64,000 bases of DNA from CAWFGS01 sp963815535 (GTDB lineage Bacteria; Pseudomonadota; Alphaproteobacteria; Sphingomonadales; Sphingomonadaceae), in assembly GCA_963815535.1 (NCBI GenBank), contig CAWFGS010000001.1, forward strand, positions 62,001 to 126,000, given 5' to 3'. Below, in pieces: positions 19,691-31,404 of the stretch (its first letter is position 1; each line of letters starts with the position of its first letter). A model generated the notes under the pieces. It was given only the letters and a program-made list of their open reading frames with translations. It searched no databases and was not told the origin of the DNA. A program made the translations under genes and the position numbers.

Positions 19691-20530
19691 ATGAAGAAAT
19701 TTGCTTTCACCACGGCAACGGCGCTGGTCGCTATGGCCGCAACCCCGGCAATGGCGCAGGACGCGCAGCCTGAAACGTTCGACGGTGTCTATGTCGGTGG
19801 CTTCATCGGCCTCGACGCGAATGCCGGCAGCAATGCCGACACCTTGGTGTTCGATACCGATCAGGATGGCGCATTCGATAACATCGTGCGAACGACGACT
19901 GGTAGCGATGCGTTCTCTCCTGGTTTTTGTAACGGCATTGCGAACGGAGCCAGGGCGTCTAGTGGCTGCACCAGCGACGATGATGACTTTGTGTTCGGTG
20001 GCCGTATCGGTCTCGACCAGCGCCAGGGTGTTCTGGTGACCGGTATCGTTCTGGAAGGGCACACTTCCAACGCGGCCGATTTCACCACCGGTTTCAGCAC
20101 CACGCCTGCCAGCTACACCACCATTCGCGAACTGGATTACGCGATTTCGGGTCGTGGCCGTATCGGGATTTCGCCCGGCGATGGCCGCGGTCTGTTCTAC
20201 GTTACCGGCGGCGTCAGCTATGCGAAGATCGATTATGATTTCGTGACCACCAACGGCGCGAATTCTTTCACGCTGGACGACGACAGCGACTGGGCGTTCG
20301 GCGCGCAGCTCGGTGGCGGCGCGGAAGTGCTCGTGACCCCCAACATCGGCTTCGGCGTCGAATATCTGTATTCGCAGTATAATGACGACGATCTGGTCGT
20401 GAATGTCGGCCCCGGCACCGCCGGTCCGACCAATCCGTTCCTGCTGGTTTCGGGCGCGACCGATCTGCGTCAACGCGACACCACGCTGGACACGCATTCG
20501 TTGCGCGCAACGCTCAACTTCCACTTCTAA
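19691..20530 (+). CDS. Outer-membrane beta-barrel protein (porin-like/OmpA-barrel family)
   Basis: A 279-residue secreted protein. Signal peptide residues 1-22 end in PAMA with cleavage before QDAQ. The mature part opens with FDGVYVGGFIGLDAN, contains alternating amphipathic strands and acidic surface loops (CTSDDDDF, TLDDDSDWAFG), and ends LRATLNFHF with the C-terminal aromatic recognised by the BAM complex. This is the layout of small eight- to ten-stranded barrels of the OMP_b-brl family in sphingomonads. There is no OmpA peptidoglycan domain. The two cysteines (FCNG, GCTSD) are close and could pair. It has its own promoter and terminator. Confidence 0.9.
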   Translation: MKKFAFTTATALVAMAATPAMAQDAQPETFDGVYVGGFIGLDANAGSNADTLVFDTDQDGAFDNIVRTTTGSDAFSPGFCNGIANGARASSGCTSDDDDFVFGGRIGLDQRQGVLVTGIVLEGHTSNAADFTTGFSTTPASYTTIRELDYAISGRGRIGISPGDGRGLFYVTGGVSYAKIDYDFVTTNGANSFTLDDDSDWAFGAQLGGGAEVLVTPNIGFGVEYLYSQYNDDDLVVNVGPGTAGPTNPFLLVSGATDLRQRDTTLDTHSLRATLNFHF

Positions 20531-20554
20531 TTCATTGAATGAAAAGTGAAAAAA

Positions 20555-20586
20555 GGGGCGGCTCCTTCGCGGGAGCCGCCCCTTTT
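20555..20586. terminator. Rho-independent terminator between convergent genes
   Basis: A perfect 11-base-pair stem GGGGCGGCTCC / GGAGCCGCCCC with a six-base loop (20566-20571) is flanked by an A-run on the left and TTTT on the right. It can therefore terminate both the outer-membrane protein gene and the convergent typA transcript. Confidence 0.93.
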
Positions 20587-20617
20587 CTATGTGAGGCTTC
20601 GGACTGACCGATGCCGA

Positions 20618-22442
20618 TCAATAGGCATCGACCTTACGCTTGGCCTTCTTGCGCTCGTGCGGATCGAGCAACGCCTTGCGAAGCCGGATGCTTTCCGGCG
20701 TCACTTCGACCATCTCGTCATCGTCGATATAGGCGATGGCCTGTTCCAGCGTCATCACACGCGGTGTGGTCAGGCGGATCGCGTCGTCCTTGCCGGTCGA
20801 ACGGAAGTTCGTCAGCTGTTTGGACTTCATCGGGTTCACTTCCAGATCGTCCGGCTTCGCATTTTCGCCGATGATGATGCCTTCGTAGATCTTCGCGCCG
20901 CCGCCGATGAACAGCTCGCCGCGTTCCTCCAGCATGTTGAGCGCATAGGACGCCGCTTCGCCCGAGCAGTTGGAAATCAGCACGCCGTTCTGGCGGCCCG
21001 CGATCGGTCCCTTGTACACATCGTATTTTTCGAACAGGCGGTTCATGATGCCGGTTCCGCGCGTGTCGGACAGGAATTCGCCGTGATAGCCGATCAGGCC
21101 GCGCGACGGGGCGGAGAAGGTGATGCGCGTCTTGCCGATGCCGGATGGGCGCATTTCCATCAGATCGGCCTTACGCCGCTGCATCTTTTCGACCACGGTT
21201 CCCGAATGTTCGTCATCGACGTCGATGACGACGGTTTCATACGGCTCCATCCGCTTGCCGTCTTCTTCGCGGAACAGCACGCGGGGGCGGGAAATGCCCA
21301 GTTCGAACCCTTCGCGTCGCATCGTTTCGATCAGCACGCCCAGCTGCAGTTCGCCGCGACCGGCGACTTCGAAACTGTCCTTGTCCGCGCTTTCGGTAAC
21401 TCGGATGGCGACGTTGGTTTCCTGTTCGCGCGCCAGACGGTCGCGGATCATGCGGCTCGTCACCTTGCTGCCTTCGCGGCCCGCCAGCGGGGAATCGTTG
21501 ACGGCGAAACGCATGGCCAGCGTCGGCGGATCGATCGGCTGCGCGTGAATGGCTTCGGTTACGGAAGGATCGCAGATGGTGTTCGACACGGTCGCCTTTT
21601 CCAGACCGGCCATCGCGATGATATCGCCCGCCTTTGCGCTTTCGACAGGCACGCGTTCCAACCCGTCGAAGCTCATCAGCTTCGTTGCGCGGCCGACCTC
21701 GACCACATTCGCCGTCCGCATCGATGGCATGGATCGGATCGTTGACGTTGACCGTGCCCGACTGGACGCGGCCGGTCAGCACGCGGCCCATGAAATTGTC
21801 GCGGTCGAGCAGGGTGGCTAGGAAGCTGAACTTGCCCGTTTCGTCGAGGCCGGGGGAGGGGACATGGCTGGAGATCAGTTCGAACAACGGGTCCAGCGTG
21901 CCGTCGCGCGCTTCCATGTCCTCGCTGGCATAGCCATCGCGACCCGAAGCGTACAGAACGGGGAAATCGAGCTGTTCGTCGTTGGCATCGAGCGAAACGA
22001 ACAGGTCGAACACTTCGTCCAGAACTTCCACCGGGCGGCCATCCGAACGGTCGATCTTGTTGACGACGACGATGGGCTTCAGCCCCAGCGCCAGCGCCTT
22101 GCCGGTGACGAACTTGGTTTGCGGCATGGCCCCTTCGGCGCTGTCCACCAGCAGGATCACGCCGTCGACCATGCTGAGGATACGTTCGACCTCGGCCCCG
22201 AAATCGGCGTGTCCCGGCGTGTCGACGATATTGATGCGGATGTCGTTCCATTCGACGCTGGTGCATTTGGCAAGGATGGTGATCCCGCGTTCTTTCTCCA
22301 GATCGTTGGAATCCATCGCGCGTTCTTCCACCCGCTGGTTTTCGCGGAACGTGCCGGACTGGCGGAACAGCTGATCGACCAGGGTGGTCTTGCCGTGATC
22401 GACGTGTGCGATGATCGCAATATTGCGCAATTGTGCGGACAT
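20618..22442 (-). CDS. typA: Translational GTPase TypA/BipA, one frame break
   Basis: Ribosome-associated GTPase of the EF-G family, involved in 50S assembly and stress adaptation. The G domain has IIAHVDHGKTTL (G1), RGITI (G2), DTPGHADFG (G3) and NKIDR (G4). Domain II, III and V segments follow, with MRREGFELGISRPRV and the TypA-specific C-terminus (RGELFIGGGAKIYEGIIIG, ending KKAKRKVDAY). About 605 residues, as expected. One break near 21705-21715 joins ...HAIDADG to NVVEVGRAT; removing one G restores the frame. An intact product is expected in the cell because the protein is otherwise full length. Confidence 0.96.
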
Positions 22443-22761
22443 GGGGAAAACAGGCTTTCGGTTGAGCGCGTGCAGATGGACCGCAGGCTGGTTCTGGCAA
22501 AGCGGCGCATCTTGTGCAGCGCAGCAATATCGCGCGCGGCATAGCCCAGGCGGCGCACCGGGGCAAGCGTAGCGGTCCCGGGTCCGGTCGAACCCGTCCG
22601 GGTTAACTGTGGCTGCTTTGCAACATAAGGGTAGCTCACGCTGTCTGGGCGCAACATATTAACTTGAGCGCCGGGCGAACCCGCTCTAGGCGGCGCCTTC
22701 ATTCCAGCGGGATGAAGTGCGGACGATACCGCGCGCGCCGCTGGTACGGAGAGGAGCTTTC
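22443..22761. other. Divergent intergenic region, no gene found
   Basis: The 319 bases between the divergent typA and TonB-receptor starts contain no convincing ORF or RNA. Two similar GC-rich stretches (GTCCCGGGTCCGG and CCCGTCCGGG near 22572-22602) form a possible hairpin of unknown role. Promoters of both flanking genes are expected here, but I could not assign hexamers with confidence. Confidence 0.5.
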
Positions 22762-25396
22762 ATGAACTTCATTAACACTTCCACGCGTGCATTCGGCAGC
22801 CGTAGCGCGCTGCTGGCTGGCGTTGCCGCCGTCGGTATCGCGCTGCCATCCGCCGCGCAAGCTCAGGCGGTTACGTCCGATGCGACGCAGGCGGAACTGG
22901 AAGCGTCTCAGGAAGAACAGGTCGATCTGGAACCCGGTTTCGACAACGTCATCGTCGTGACCGCGTCGAAGCGGCAGACGACCTTGCAGGATACGCCGAT
23001 TTCGGTTTCGGTGACCAGCGGTGAAACGCTGGAACGCGCGCAAATTCGCGATCTGAACGATCTGCAGACGGTTGCGCCATCGTTGCGCGTCAACACGCTG
23101 CAAAGCTCCGCCAACACCAACTTCATCATTCGCGGCTTCGGCAACGGTGCGAACAATGCCGGTATCGAGCCATCCGTCGGCGTATTCATCGATGGTATCT
23201 ACCGGTCGCGTTCCGCCGCGCAGATCGGCGATCTCGCCAACGTCCAGCGCATCGAAGTTCTGCGTGGACCGCAATCGACATTGTTCGGCAAGAACGCGTC
23301 GGCAGGCGTCATTTCGGTTGTCACACGCGAACCGCAGTTCGATTTCGGCGGCAAGATCGAAGCCACTTACGGCAATTTCGATCAGGTCGTGGTGAAAGGG
23401 GACATTACCGGGCCGATTACCGACACGATCGCGGTATCGCTGGACGGCAATTACAACCGCCGCGACGGTTATGTCGATGTGCCGAACCTCGGTATCGACA
23501 TCAACAATCGCGATCGGTGGAGCGCGCGCGGGCCAGATCCTGTTCGAGCCAACCGAAAATCTGCGTTTCCGGGCCATCGGCGACTACAACCGGATCGACG
23601 AGGAATGCTGCTATGCCGGCAACATCGTTGCCGGACCGACCGTTCCCGCAATCTTCGCGCTCGGCGGCGCGGTCGCAGTGGAAGATCTGTTCAGCGATAC
23701 GGCATTCCTGAATGTCGCACCGACGAACGAGATCGACAATTACGGCGGTTCGCTGCAAGCCGATCTGGAAGTCGGCGCGCTGTCGTTCACATCGCTGACT
23801 TCTTACCGCAAATTGAAATCCGACGGGTTTCAGGATGTCGATTTCTCCAGCGCGGACATCGTCAACCAAGTCACCAATCAGGACATTCGCACCTTCACCC
23901 AGGAACTGCGGGTCGCATCGGATTTCGATGGCCCGTTGAACTTCCTGCTGGGCGGATATTATTACAACGAAGACATCGAACAGGAAAGCAGCCTGATCAC
24001 GGGGACGCAGGGGCGGCAGTTCTTCAGCCTGCTGGCCGGCAACCCACAAGTGTTCAACGGTGTCGAAGCGGCGTTCGGCTTGCCGCAGGGCAGCATCTTC
24101 AGCCCCGGCCTGTTGACGGACGAGTTCTTCACGCTCGACAACGAATCCTACTCGTTCTTCGGAACGGTCGATTTCGAAGTGACCGATCGTCTGACGCTGA
24201 CCGCCGGGTTCAACTACACCGACGATGCGAAGGACTTTACCGCCAATCTGACCGCGTTCGACGAACTTGCGAACATCAATCTGGTGGATGCGTTTATCGT
24301 CGGCGGTCTGGCAGGCTTCGGTGTGAACGGGCAGGATCCGGCAGCGATGGCGGCATTCGCTGCCAACCCGGCAACGGCACCGATTTTCCAGGCCATTACC
24401 GGGCAGGCGCTGGACCCTGCCACCAATCCATTGCTGGGTCTGGCGGCGTTCCAGTTCCAGCCGCCATTCCTCAACGTACCCAACGCGGTCGAGGATGGCC
24501 GGACGCGTGACGACGATTTTTCCTACACCCTGCGCGCCGCGTACGAGTTGACGGACAACGTCAACGTCTATGCAACCTACGCCACGGGGTTCAAGGCATC
24601 GTCCGTCAACCTGTCGCGGGATTCGCGGCCATTGCCGTCGGACTTCACGCCCGGACCGGGTGGAAGCGCCATTCTCGCGCCGCCATCCAATATCCGGGAT
24701 GCAGGTCTGGCAGTGGCGAACCTTGGCACGGGAACGCGCTTCGCCGGTCCTGAAAATGCCGAAGTCTACGAAATCGGTCTCAAGGCTCAGTTCGACCGGT
24801 TCGGTTTCAACCTCGCATTGTTCGACCAGACGCTGGACGGTTTCCAGTCGAACATCTTCACCGGAACGGGTTTCGCATTGGCCAATGCCGGCGAACAATC
24901 GACTCGCGGTTTCGAATTCGATGCGACCGTCAGCCCGACCGATCCGTTGGTGCTGACGTTCTCTCTGACCTATCTCGATCCCGTGTTCGACGACTTCCCC
25001 AATTCGGCAGTCGGCGATCTGACGGGCGCTCGTCCGGCGGACGTCAACGAGTTCGCGATCTCGACATCGGCCACTTACTCCAAGGAATTGGGAACGAGCG
25101 GCAATTTCCTGATCAGCCGGATCGATTACAGTCACGAAAGCAACGTCAATCTGACCAACGGTCTGCCAGGGTTCGGGCCGACGGCGGAACAGCTGTTCCG
25201 TCGCGAGACGAACCTGGTCAACGTATCGACCACGCTGGCGCTGCGCAACGGCCTCGAAATCTCCGCCTATGCCCGCAACCTGCTGAACGACCGGTTCATT
25301 TCGACGGTGTTCGACGGTGTGGCGCAGGCCGGAACGGTGTCGGGCTATCCCAATCAACCGCTGACTTACGGCGGTACGGTCCGGTTCAAGTTCTGA
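22762..25396 (+). CDS. TonB-dependent outer-membrane receptor, one frame break
   Basis: A large TonB-dependent receptor of about 877 residues. Signal peptide ends near SAAQAQA. A TonB-box-like stretch (NVIVVTASKR) is followed by the plug domain with TPISVSVTSGETLE, IRGFGNGANNAG, VFIDGIYRSRSA and RIEVLRGPQSTLFGKNASAGVI. A beta-barrel follows, ending LTYGGTVRFKF with the terminal Phe. The ligand cannot be read; siderophores, vitamin B12 or plant glycans are typical. A GAGAGGAG ribosome site precedes the ATG at 22762. One break near 23525-23540 in a GCGCGCGCGGG run joins NRDRWSARG to QILFEPTENL. Confidence 0.93.
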
Positions 25397-25421
25397 TCCG
25401 AACCGCTATACGAACGAAACG

Positions 25422-25447
25422 GGGCTCCCAGCGATGGGGGCCCTTTT
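25422..25447 (+). terminator. Rho-independent terminator after the TonB-dependent receptor
   Basis: An eight-pair stem GGGCTCCC / GGGGGCCC with one G-T wobble and a short loop ends in a TTTTT tract. It lies 26 bases after the receptor stop codon. Confidence 0.85.
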
Positions 25448-25509
25448 TCGTTGCGCGTTCCCATCGAATGTGATGAGTTGAGTGGGACGCATCAAAAGGG
25501 GGACTTGCG

Positions 25510-25945
25510 ATGGAATGGATGATCTTGCCGCTGAAACGCTACGCCGATTTCAAGGGGCGTTCGCGGCGTATGGAATATTGGATGTTCATCCTGTTCGTGA
25601 CCCTGGTGGCCTTAGCGCTCGCCATTGGAGTTGGATTGGGCGGCTTTAGCTTGGAACTCCACAGGGGAAGATGGCGGTGCGGTCTTCTACATCGTTGCGC
25701 TTTTGGGCGGGCTTTTCTTTCTCGGCATATTGATACCCATGATCGCCGTCGCAGTGCGCCGTCTGCATGACCGCAATCTGTCAGGCTGGTGGTATCTGGC
25801 CGCAACCCTGTTCGGATTTATTCCGGTCATCGGTTTTCTCGGGTCGATCGCGTTTCTGGTCGTGATGCTGTTACCCGGCACGGACGGCCCGAACCGCTTC
25901 GGCGAAGATCCCAAGGATCCGCACAGCGCGGACGTGTTCGCCTGA
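25510..25945 (+). CDS. DUF805 inner-membrane protein, one frame break
   Basis: A small polytopic membrane protein of the DUF805/YhaH family. MILPLKRYADFKGRSRRMEYW is the family N-terminus (FxGRxxRxEyW). Helices follow, then AVRRLHDRNLSGWWYL, the most conserved DUF805 motif, and the end LPGTDGPNRFGEDP. The role is unknown. The frame is broken near 25645-25660 and resumes at once in the next register. It is a single gene between the receptor terminator and the ABC transporter genes on the other strand. Confidence 0.9.
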
Positions 25946-25960
25946 GCAGAACCGCTCGTC

Positions 25961-28511
25961 TTACAAAGCGCGCAGCGCCTGTGCCGGTTTCGCCCGCAAT
26001 AGCGGCAGCGAGCCGGCCAGCGCGAACCCGATGACGAGCGCAAGGCCGAGACCCAGTACGGCCAACACCTCGCCCCAATCGGGCAGCCAGTCGAATTCGA
26101 ACAATTGCGTCACCACCAGCCATGCAAGGCCGCTGCCCAGTGCCAGCGCGACCAGCGCGAGGATCAGTGCGAGCATCGCGTATTCCAGCAACTGCATCAC
26201 CAGTATCTGCCGTCTGCTGGCGCCCAGCACGCGCAGCACGACCGTATCGTACGTGCGCGCGGCCCGTGCCGCCGCGATCGCGCCCAGCAGCACGGCCAGG
26301 CCCGCCAGCACAGCCACCGATGCCGCCGCCAATGTCGCCAGACCGACTTGGCGTAGAATGACGCGCGCTTCGGCCAGCACCTGACCGATCTCGATTACCG
26401 AGCTGGAGGGAAAGCCTTGACCAGCGCGCGCAGCAACGGCCCGGTGGCCGCGCATCGGTAGCTGCGGGCAATTCGATGGTCGCCGCAATGTTGTGCGGGG
26501 CATCCTCCAGCGCGTTGGGGCTGAACACCAGCACGTAATTGAAGCCCATGCTTTCCCAATCGATACGCCGGAAACTGGTGATGCGCGCCGTGCGCTCCAC
26601 ACCCAACACGCCGATGGTCAGATATTCGCCGAGCTGCAGATCGATGGCGTGCGGCAAATTCTTCGTCCACCGACACGACCGGCTCTCCGCTATAATCGGG
26701 TTCCCACCAGTCGCCCGCGGTCAGCGTGTTGCCCGGCGGCAGTTCGGGCGCATAGGTCAGGCCACGCTCTCCGCGCAGGGGCCATGCGCCGTCGGGTATT
26801 TCTTCCAGTTCGGAGACGCGGATCATCGCGTCGCGCGGGCCATAGGCCAGGATCGCGCCGCGCAAGGCAGGGCACGGTGCGGATGGTCGCGTCGGGCTGC
26901 TGCGCGCGACCAGTGGCGCGGAATGCATCCACCCGTTCGCGCGGAACGTCGAGCACGAAATAGTCCGGCGCTTCGGCGGGGACGCGGCTTTCGATGTTGC
27001 CGTCGATGCTGCTCTGAATGGCGGCGAGCAGCACGAATGCCGACAGTCCGAAGCCCAGCGCGGTCACCAACGCGCCGGTCTGCGCGCCGGGGCGGTGCAA
27101 ATTGGCCAGCGCGTTGCGAAACAGCGGATTGCGCGGGCGCGGGCAGCTTGGCCGCAGCCTTTGCGAATTGCCGATAGCCGAGCAGCGCCAGCAGGCCGAG
27201 CATGACCGCCGCGCCGAGCAGGAACCCGCCCGATAGCAAGCGGCTGGCTGGACGTCGAGCAACGCCAGCGCGACGATGGCGAGCAGCCCCGCGCCGACCC
27301 AAATGCAGGGCCGTCCCGTCGCGAGCCAAGGGGGCCACTTGCGCCCGCATCAGCGCCATTGCCGGAAACTGCCGCGCGCGCAGCAGCGGCGTCACGGCGA
27401 ACACCAGTGCGACCAGCAATCCATAGGCCGCCGCCATCAGCAGGGCGCATCGGTTCGAACACGAAACCGCCATCGACACGGGCAGCAAGCCGCTCAACGC
27501 AGCGGCCAGCAACGGTGTAATCAGCACTCCGGCAACCAGGCCCAGCAGCGCTGCCGACCAGCGCAGCCGCACCGATCTGCAGGCGCATATATTCGCACGA
27601 TGTCGCGGCTGCTCGCGCCCAGCACTTTCAGCGTCGCGATGCTGGCTGCGGCGCGCTTCCAGATAGGACGATACGCCGCCGCCGATGCCGATGCCGGCAA
27701 TGACGAGCGCGGCAAGGCCGACCAGCGTCAGGAATTCGCCCATCCGATCGACGAACCGGTCCGCGCCGGGCGATGCGCGGTCGCGGGTGCGGAAATCGAA
27801 ACCGGCATTGGGGAAGCGTTCGGCGAGGGCGGTTTCCACATCTTCGGGTGCGGCGGAACCTGGAAACGCGACGCGGTATTTGCTTTGATACATCGCGCCG
27901 GGTGCCAGCAGACCCGCCGCCGCCGGAACATCCTGCGGCCACGATGATGGTCGGGCCAAGCTGGAACCCTTCGCTCAGTCGGTCGGGTTCGTTGGCGATG
28001 ATCCCGCCGACCGTCAAGTTGCGTGTCGGCGATGCGGAACCGGTCACCGACTGGCGATATCCAGCCGGTCGATCGCACCTTGCGCCAACCAGGCCTCGCC
28101 TGCGGCCGGCGCGCCGACGCTTGCGCCCGTCGGTCAGGGTCAGTTCGCCGTAAAGCGGCCAGTTTTCGTCCACCGCTTTCAGCTCGATCGGCGCGGCGTT
28201 TTCGGTCGTGCTGGCCATCGCCTGCAGCCGGGTGCCGCCCGAAATCTGCGCCGTATTCCGCAGCGCGCTTTGCTTCTTCGCCGACAGGTCGCGTTGCCAG
28301 ACTTCGACTTCCAGATCGCCGCCCAGCAGCACGCGGCCCCGCGATTCCAGTTCGCAATCGATGGCGCCGGTCAGCGTGCCGATGGCTGCCAGCGCGCCGG
28401 TGCCCAGGAACAGGCAGACGAGCAGCAGGCGCAAGCCCGCGAAACCGGGCATTGCAGGTCGCGCCGGGCAATCCGCCACGCCGTGTCGCCAGGGCAAGCG
28501 ACGCGTGTCAC
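25961..28511 (-). CDS. FtsX-like ABC transporter permease (YbbP type), many frame breaks
   Basis: A large permease of about 840 residues with two FtsX/MacB-type transmembrane blocks. Recognisable pieces over all minus frames: GLRLLLVCLFLGTGALAAIGTLTGAI (first helix), LLGGDLEVEVWQRDLS, LELKAV-like MASTTENAAPIELKAVDENWPLYG, GPTIIVAA, LTLVGLAALVIAGIGIGGGVSSYLEAR-type helix near 27700, and the C-terminal helices ending LRAKPAQALRAL. With the adjacent ATPase it forms a YbbA/YbbP- or LolCDE-like exporter thought to extract hydrophobic molecules from the membrane. At least ten indels interrupt it. The GTG at 28511 is inferred from VTRVACPGDTAWRIARRDL and is uncertain. Confidence 0.8.
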
Positions 28512-28546
28512 GGGTTCGTATCGCCGTCGCGCGGTGTCGGTTGCGA

Positions 28547-29218
28547 TTACGTCCGTCCGCCATTGTCAGCACCCGGTCGCAGCGTTTCGGCAAGTTCCGG
28601 ATCGTGGGTAATGATGATCAGTGTCGCCCCGGTTTCGGCGCGGCGCGCGAACAGCAGTTCGATAATCTCTGGCCGGTCGCGACGTCGAGATTGCCGGTCG
28701 GTTCGTCAGCGAAGATCAGATTCGGGGCCGGGCGCGATGGCGCGGGCGATGGCGACGCGTTGCTGTTCACCGCCGGAAAGCTGCGTCGGGTAATGGTCGA
28801 GCCGGTGGCCAAGGCCGACCGCCTTCCAGTTCCGCCGCGGCGCGGTCGCGTGCATCGTCCGCGCCCGCCAGTTCCATCGGGGTGGCGACGTTTTCCGCTG
28901 CTGTCATGGTCGGCAGCAGGTGGAATGCCTGCAGCACGATGCCGATCCGGCCGCGCCGCGCGCAGCGCCAGCCCGTCTTCGTCCAGCGTGCTGAAATCCG
29001 CGCCCGCCACGTCGAGCGTGCCGCCGCTGGCGCGTTCCAACCCGGACAGCACCGCCATCAGCGAGCTTTTGCCCGATCCCGACGGGCCGAGCATGGCGAG
29101 CACTTCGCCGCGCGCGACATCGAGGTCGATACCGCGCAGGATTTCGACCGGCGCATCGTCCGCGCCAAGGGTCAGCGTCAGGTTTCGGGCGGAAATGGCG
29201 CAGTGTGGGACTTGTCAC
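28547..29218 (-). CDS. ABC transporter ATP-binding protein (YbbA/LolD type), several frame breaks
   Basis: ATPase partner of the permease that follows it. The restored sequence begins MTSPTLR-ISARNLTLTLGADDAPVEILRGIDL. It has Walker A LGPSGSGKSSL, the LolD/MacB-type SGLERASGGTLDVAG, Walker B LIFADEPTGNLD (which includes the family's EPTGNLD signature), and HDPELA near the end. A lost or gained base near 29193 separates the GTG start at 29218 from the conserved frame, and at least three more breaks follow. The end at 28547 depends on which frame is right. Divergent from the arylesterase gene, as YbbA-TesA neighbours commonly are. Confidence 0.85.
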
Positions 29219-29283
29219 CGCGACTGCGATGGCATAGGTCGAGGGATAGAACAAGGAGGCCTGCCGCATGGACCATCCGCCTG

Positions 29284-30028
29284 ATGGAGACTGCCGATGC
29301 CGTCCGCCTTTCGTCGATTCTAATCGCACTGGCGGCGCTGTCGCTGGCCGCGTGTGGGGCGGACGAGCGGCCACTGACGCGGCACCTGCCGCGGCGGAAC
29401 AGGATGGGCGCGACGGCCGCCGAGTCGCAACGCCGGTATGCGGGCCGGAACGCCGCATTCTGGCGTTCGGAGACAGCCTGTTTGCAGGCTACAACGTGCG
29501 ATGCAGGACGCAAGCTATCCCGCCAATTGCAGGCGCGCGCTGCGGCGCGCGGGATCAACGCGCACGTGGTGAATGCCGGTGTGTCGGGCGATACCACCGC
29601 GGCGGGACGCCAGCGACTGGCCTTCACGCTCGACGCGCAGGATCAACCGCCCGAACTGGTGATCCTGGAACTGGGCGGCAACGATCTGCTGCGCCAATTG
29701 TCGCCGGCCGAAACGCGGGCCAATCTGGCTGCGATGCTGGACGAACTGAGAACGCGCGACATTCCGGTGCTGCTGATGGGCATGCGCGCACCGCCCAATC
29801 TGGGGCGCGGATTTCGTGAGCGCAGTTCGACGGGCTGTATCCGCGACTGGCGGAAGAATACGGGGCGGAGCTGGTGCCGTTCTTCCTCGAACTCGATCTA
29901 TACGACAAGCCGCAGCTGATCCAGGCCGACCGGATGCATCCGACGGAGCAGGGCATCGAGACGCTGGTCGATGCGACCGTGGCGGATGTCGTAGGCCGCT
30001 GCTGCCTCCCGACGCCGCGACCGCTTAA
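29284..30028 (+). CDS. SGNH-family arylesterase (TesA-like), several frame breaks
   Basis: A TesA/arylesterase-type SGNH hydrolase, probably periplasmic and lipid-anchored (LSSILIALAALSLAACG). The block I serine is in ILAFGDSLFAGYNV, block II glycine in HVVNAGVSGDTTAAGRQRL, block III asparagine in LELGGNDLLRQL, and block V Asp-His in DRMHPTEQGIETLV. It hydrolyses short-chain or thio-esters. The divergent YbbA-like ATPase is the classical neighbour. Breaks occur near 29440-29500, 29815 and 29990. A strong AAGGAGG site at 29252 precedes an ATG at 29268 in a different frame, so the true start may be 29268 with another indel. The end overlaps recF by four bases. Confidence 0.85.
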
Positions 30029-31156
30029 ACGCACGCGCTCGACCGCCCCGTCGGTAACCTGCCAGACCGCGGCTTCGTCGCCGATATCGGCGAACGGGGC
30101 GCAGTCTCGGTGCCGGTCAGCCAGACTTGCGCTGCGCCGTCGCGCAGCCGTTCGAACAGGGCATCGCGGCGGATCGGATCGAGATGCGCGGCAACCTCGT
30201 CCAGCAGCAGCAGACCGGGGCGACCCTGCGCGGCGATAGCTCCGCATGGGCGAGGGTGATCGCGATCAGCATGGCTTTCTGTTCGCCGGTCGAACAGCGC
30301 GCCGCAGCGTTGCCCGTGCCCGCCATACGAACCAGCCAGTTCGTCGCGGTGCGGTCCGATCAGCGTGCGGCCGGGCGGCGATGTCGCGTGCGCGACCGGT
30401 GCGAAGCGCGTCGTGCCAGTTCGTCGCGCGGCATCGGTCCGCCCGGACGGTAGGACAATTGCGGGACGGGCGAAAGGGGCGTCGGGTTCGTCCGACCAAT
30501 ATGCCTCGATCAGTCGCGCAACCAGCCGCGCGCGCCCCTGCGACAATGCCGCGCCGTGTTCGGCCAGATGGGTGTCGACCGCATCCAGCCACGCTTCATC
30601 GGGCCGTATGGGGCGGGGCGTCTCGCGGATCGCCCGACAGCAGGCGGTTGCGTTCCCGCAGCGCGTTTTCGTATCGCGTGGCGGTGGCGCGCATGCGCCG
30701 GTTCGAGCGCCAGCGCCATCCGGTCCATGAATCGCCGCCGTGCGCCCGCGCTGTCGGTAAACAGACGGTCCATGGCGGGGGTCAACCAGCCGAGCGCCAG
30801 CCATTCGCCCAGCGAAGCCGCGCTCGCTTCCGCGCCGTTGATCCGCACCAATCGGCGCGCAAGGCGGGGTGCGCGGGTGTATGTGCCGAGGCGTACCGCG
30901 TCGATATCGGTCGCCCCGCGCCGCGACCAACGATGCGCCGACGGTAAACCGCCTGTTCACACTGTTTGGCCGGCCATTTCCGCCAAAGGCTGCACGCCGC
31001 AATCCACGCCCGGCGGCAAACAGCGATATCGCTTCCAGCACATTGGTTTTGCCCGCACCGTTTTCGCCGACCAGCAGGTTGAACTGGCGCGGTTTCGTTC
31101 AATGCGTGTCCGCGTGATTGCGGAAAGGAAGAAAGGGTGATCCGGTCGAGCGCCAT
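30025..31156 (-). CDS. recF: DNA replication and repair protein RecF, many frame breaks
   Basis: RecF is the ATP-binding protein that helps load RecA at gaps with RecO and RecR. The start MALDRITLSSF is the typical N-terminus. Walker A is split by an indel (near 31020-31060). Later pieces include FMDRMALALEPAHARH (compare RFLDRmxxxxdpxH), LIGPHRDELAGSYGG and GLLLLDEVAAHLDPIRRDALFERL (Walker B and D-loop of the SMC-like head). About 370 residues, as expected. At least seven indels scatter it over three frames. The end is at the TAA 30025-30027, overlapping the convergent arylesterase gene. Confidence 0.88.
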
Positions 31157-31301
31157 GGCAGACGATCCGCACTAGCGACCGGGCGAGCAAACAGCGCCAG
31201 TCGCGAACTGATCCGGACGGCGATCCCAAACTGTGGTGAAAAATCCCAAATGTCGGGATCGGTTCATAGGGCGTTTTGGTTGCTCAAACGACTGCATGAT
31301 C

Positions 31302-31327
31302 GAAAACCGCGGAAATCCGTGGTTTTC
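31302..31327. promoter_or_regulatory. Inverted repeat upstream of the micro-peptide/PspC genes
   Basis: GAAAACCGCGGA (31302-31313) and TCCGTGGTTTTC (31316-31327) pair over 12 positions with one G-T mismatch. The repeat lies just upstream of a sigma-54-like element and about 80 bases before the first small gene. It could be an operator or an activator site, or a terminator-like hairpin without a T-run. Only the symmetry is seen; the role is inferred. Confidence 0.5.
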
Positions 31328-31333
31328 CAAAAC

Positions 31334-31350
31334 TGGCACGACCGTCTGCA
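31334..31350 (+). promoter_or_regulatory. Sigma-54-like -24/-12 element, spacing one base too long
   Basis: TGGCACG at 31334-31340 is the exact -24 core. CTGCA at 31346-31350 matches the -12 TTGCA apart from one base. GG and GC are 11 bases apart instead of the required 10. In a sequence with many one-base indels this could be a true sigma-54 promoter with an inserted base. Phage-shock operons are sigma-54/PspF controlled in other proteobacteria, which fits the PspC gene downstream. Confidence 0.45.
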
Positions 31351-31404
31351 AAGCTGTTGGCAACCCCGAAATGGTTCGGGGCGATAATCGAAAGGAACCC
31401 CGAT

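Noticed and set aside
22572..22602. A tRNA or riboswitch-like fold in the typA - receptor gap
   Set aside because: GGTCGAACCC resembles a T-loop, but there is no acceptor stem or D-arm at the right spacing and no known riboswitch core.
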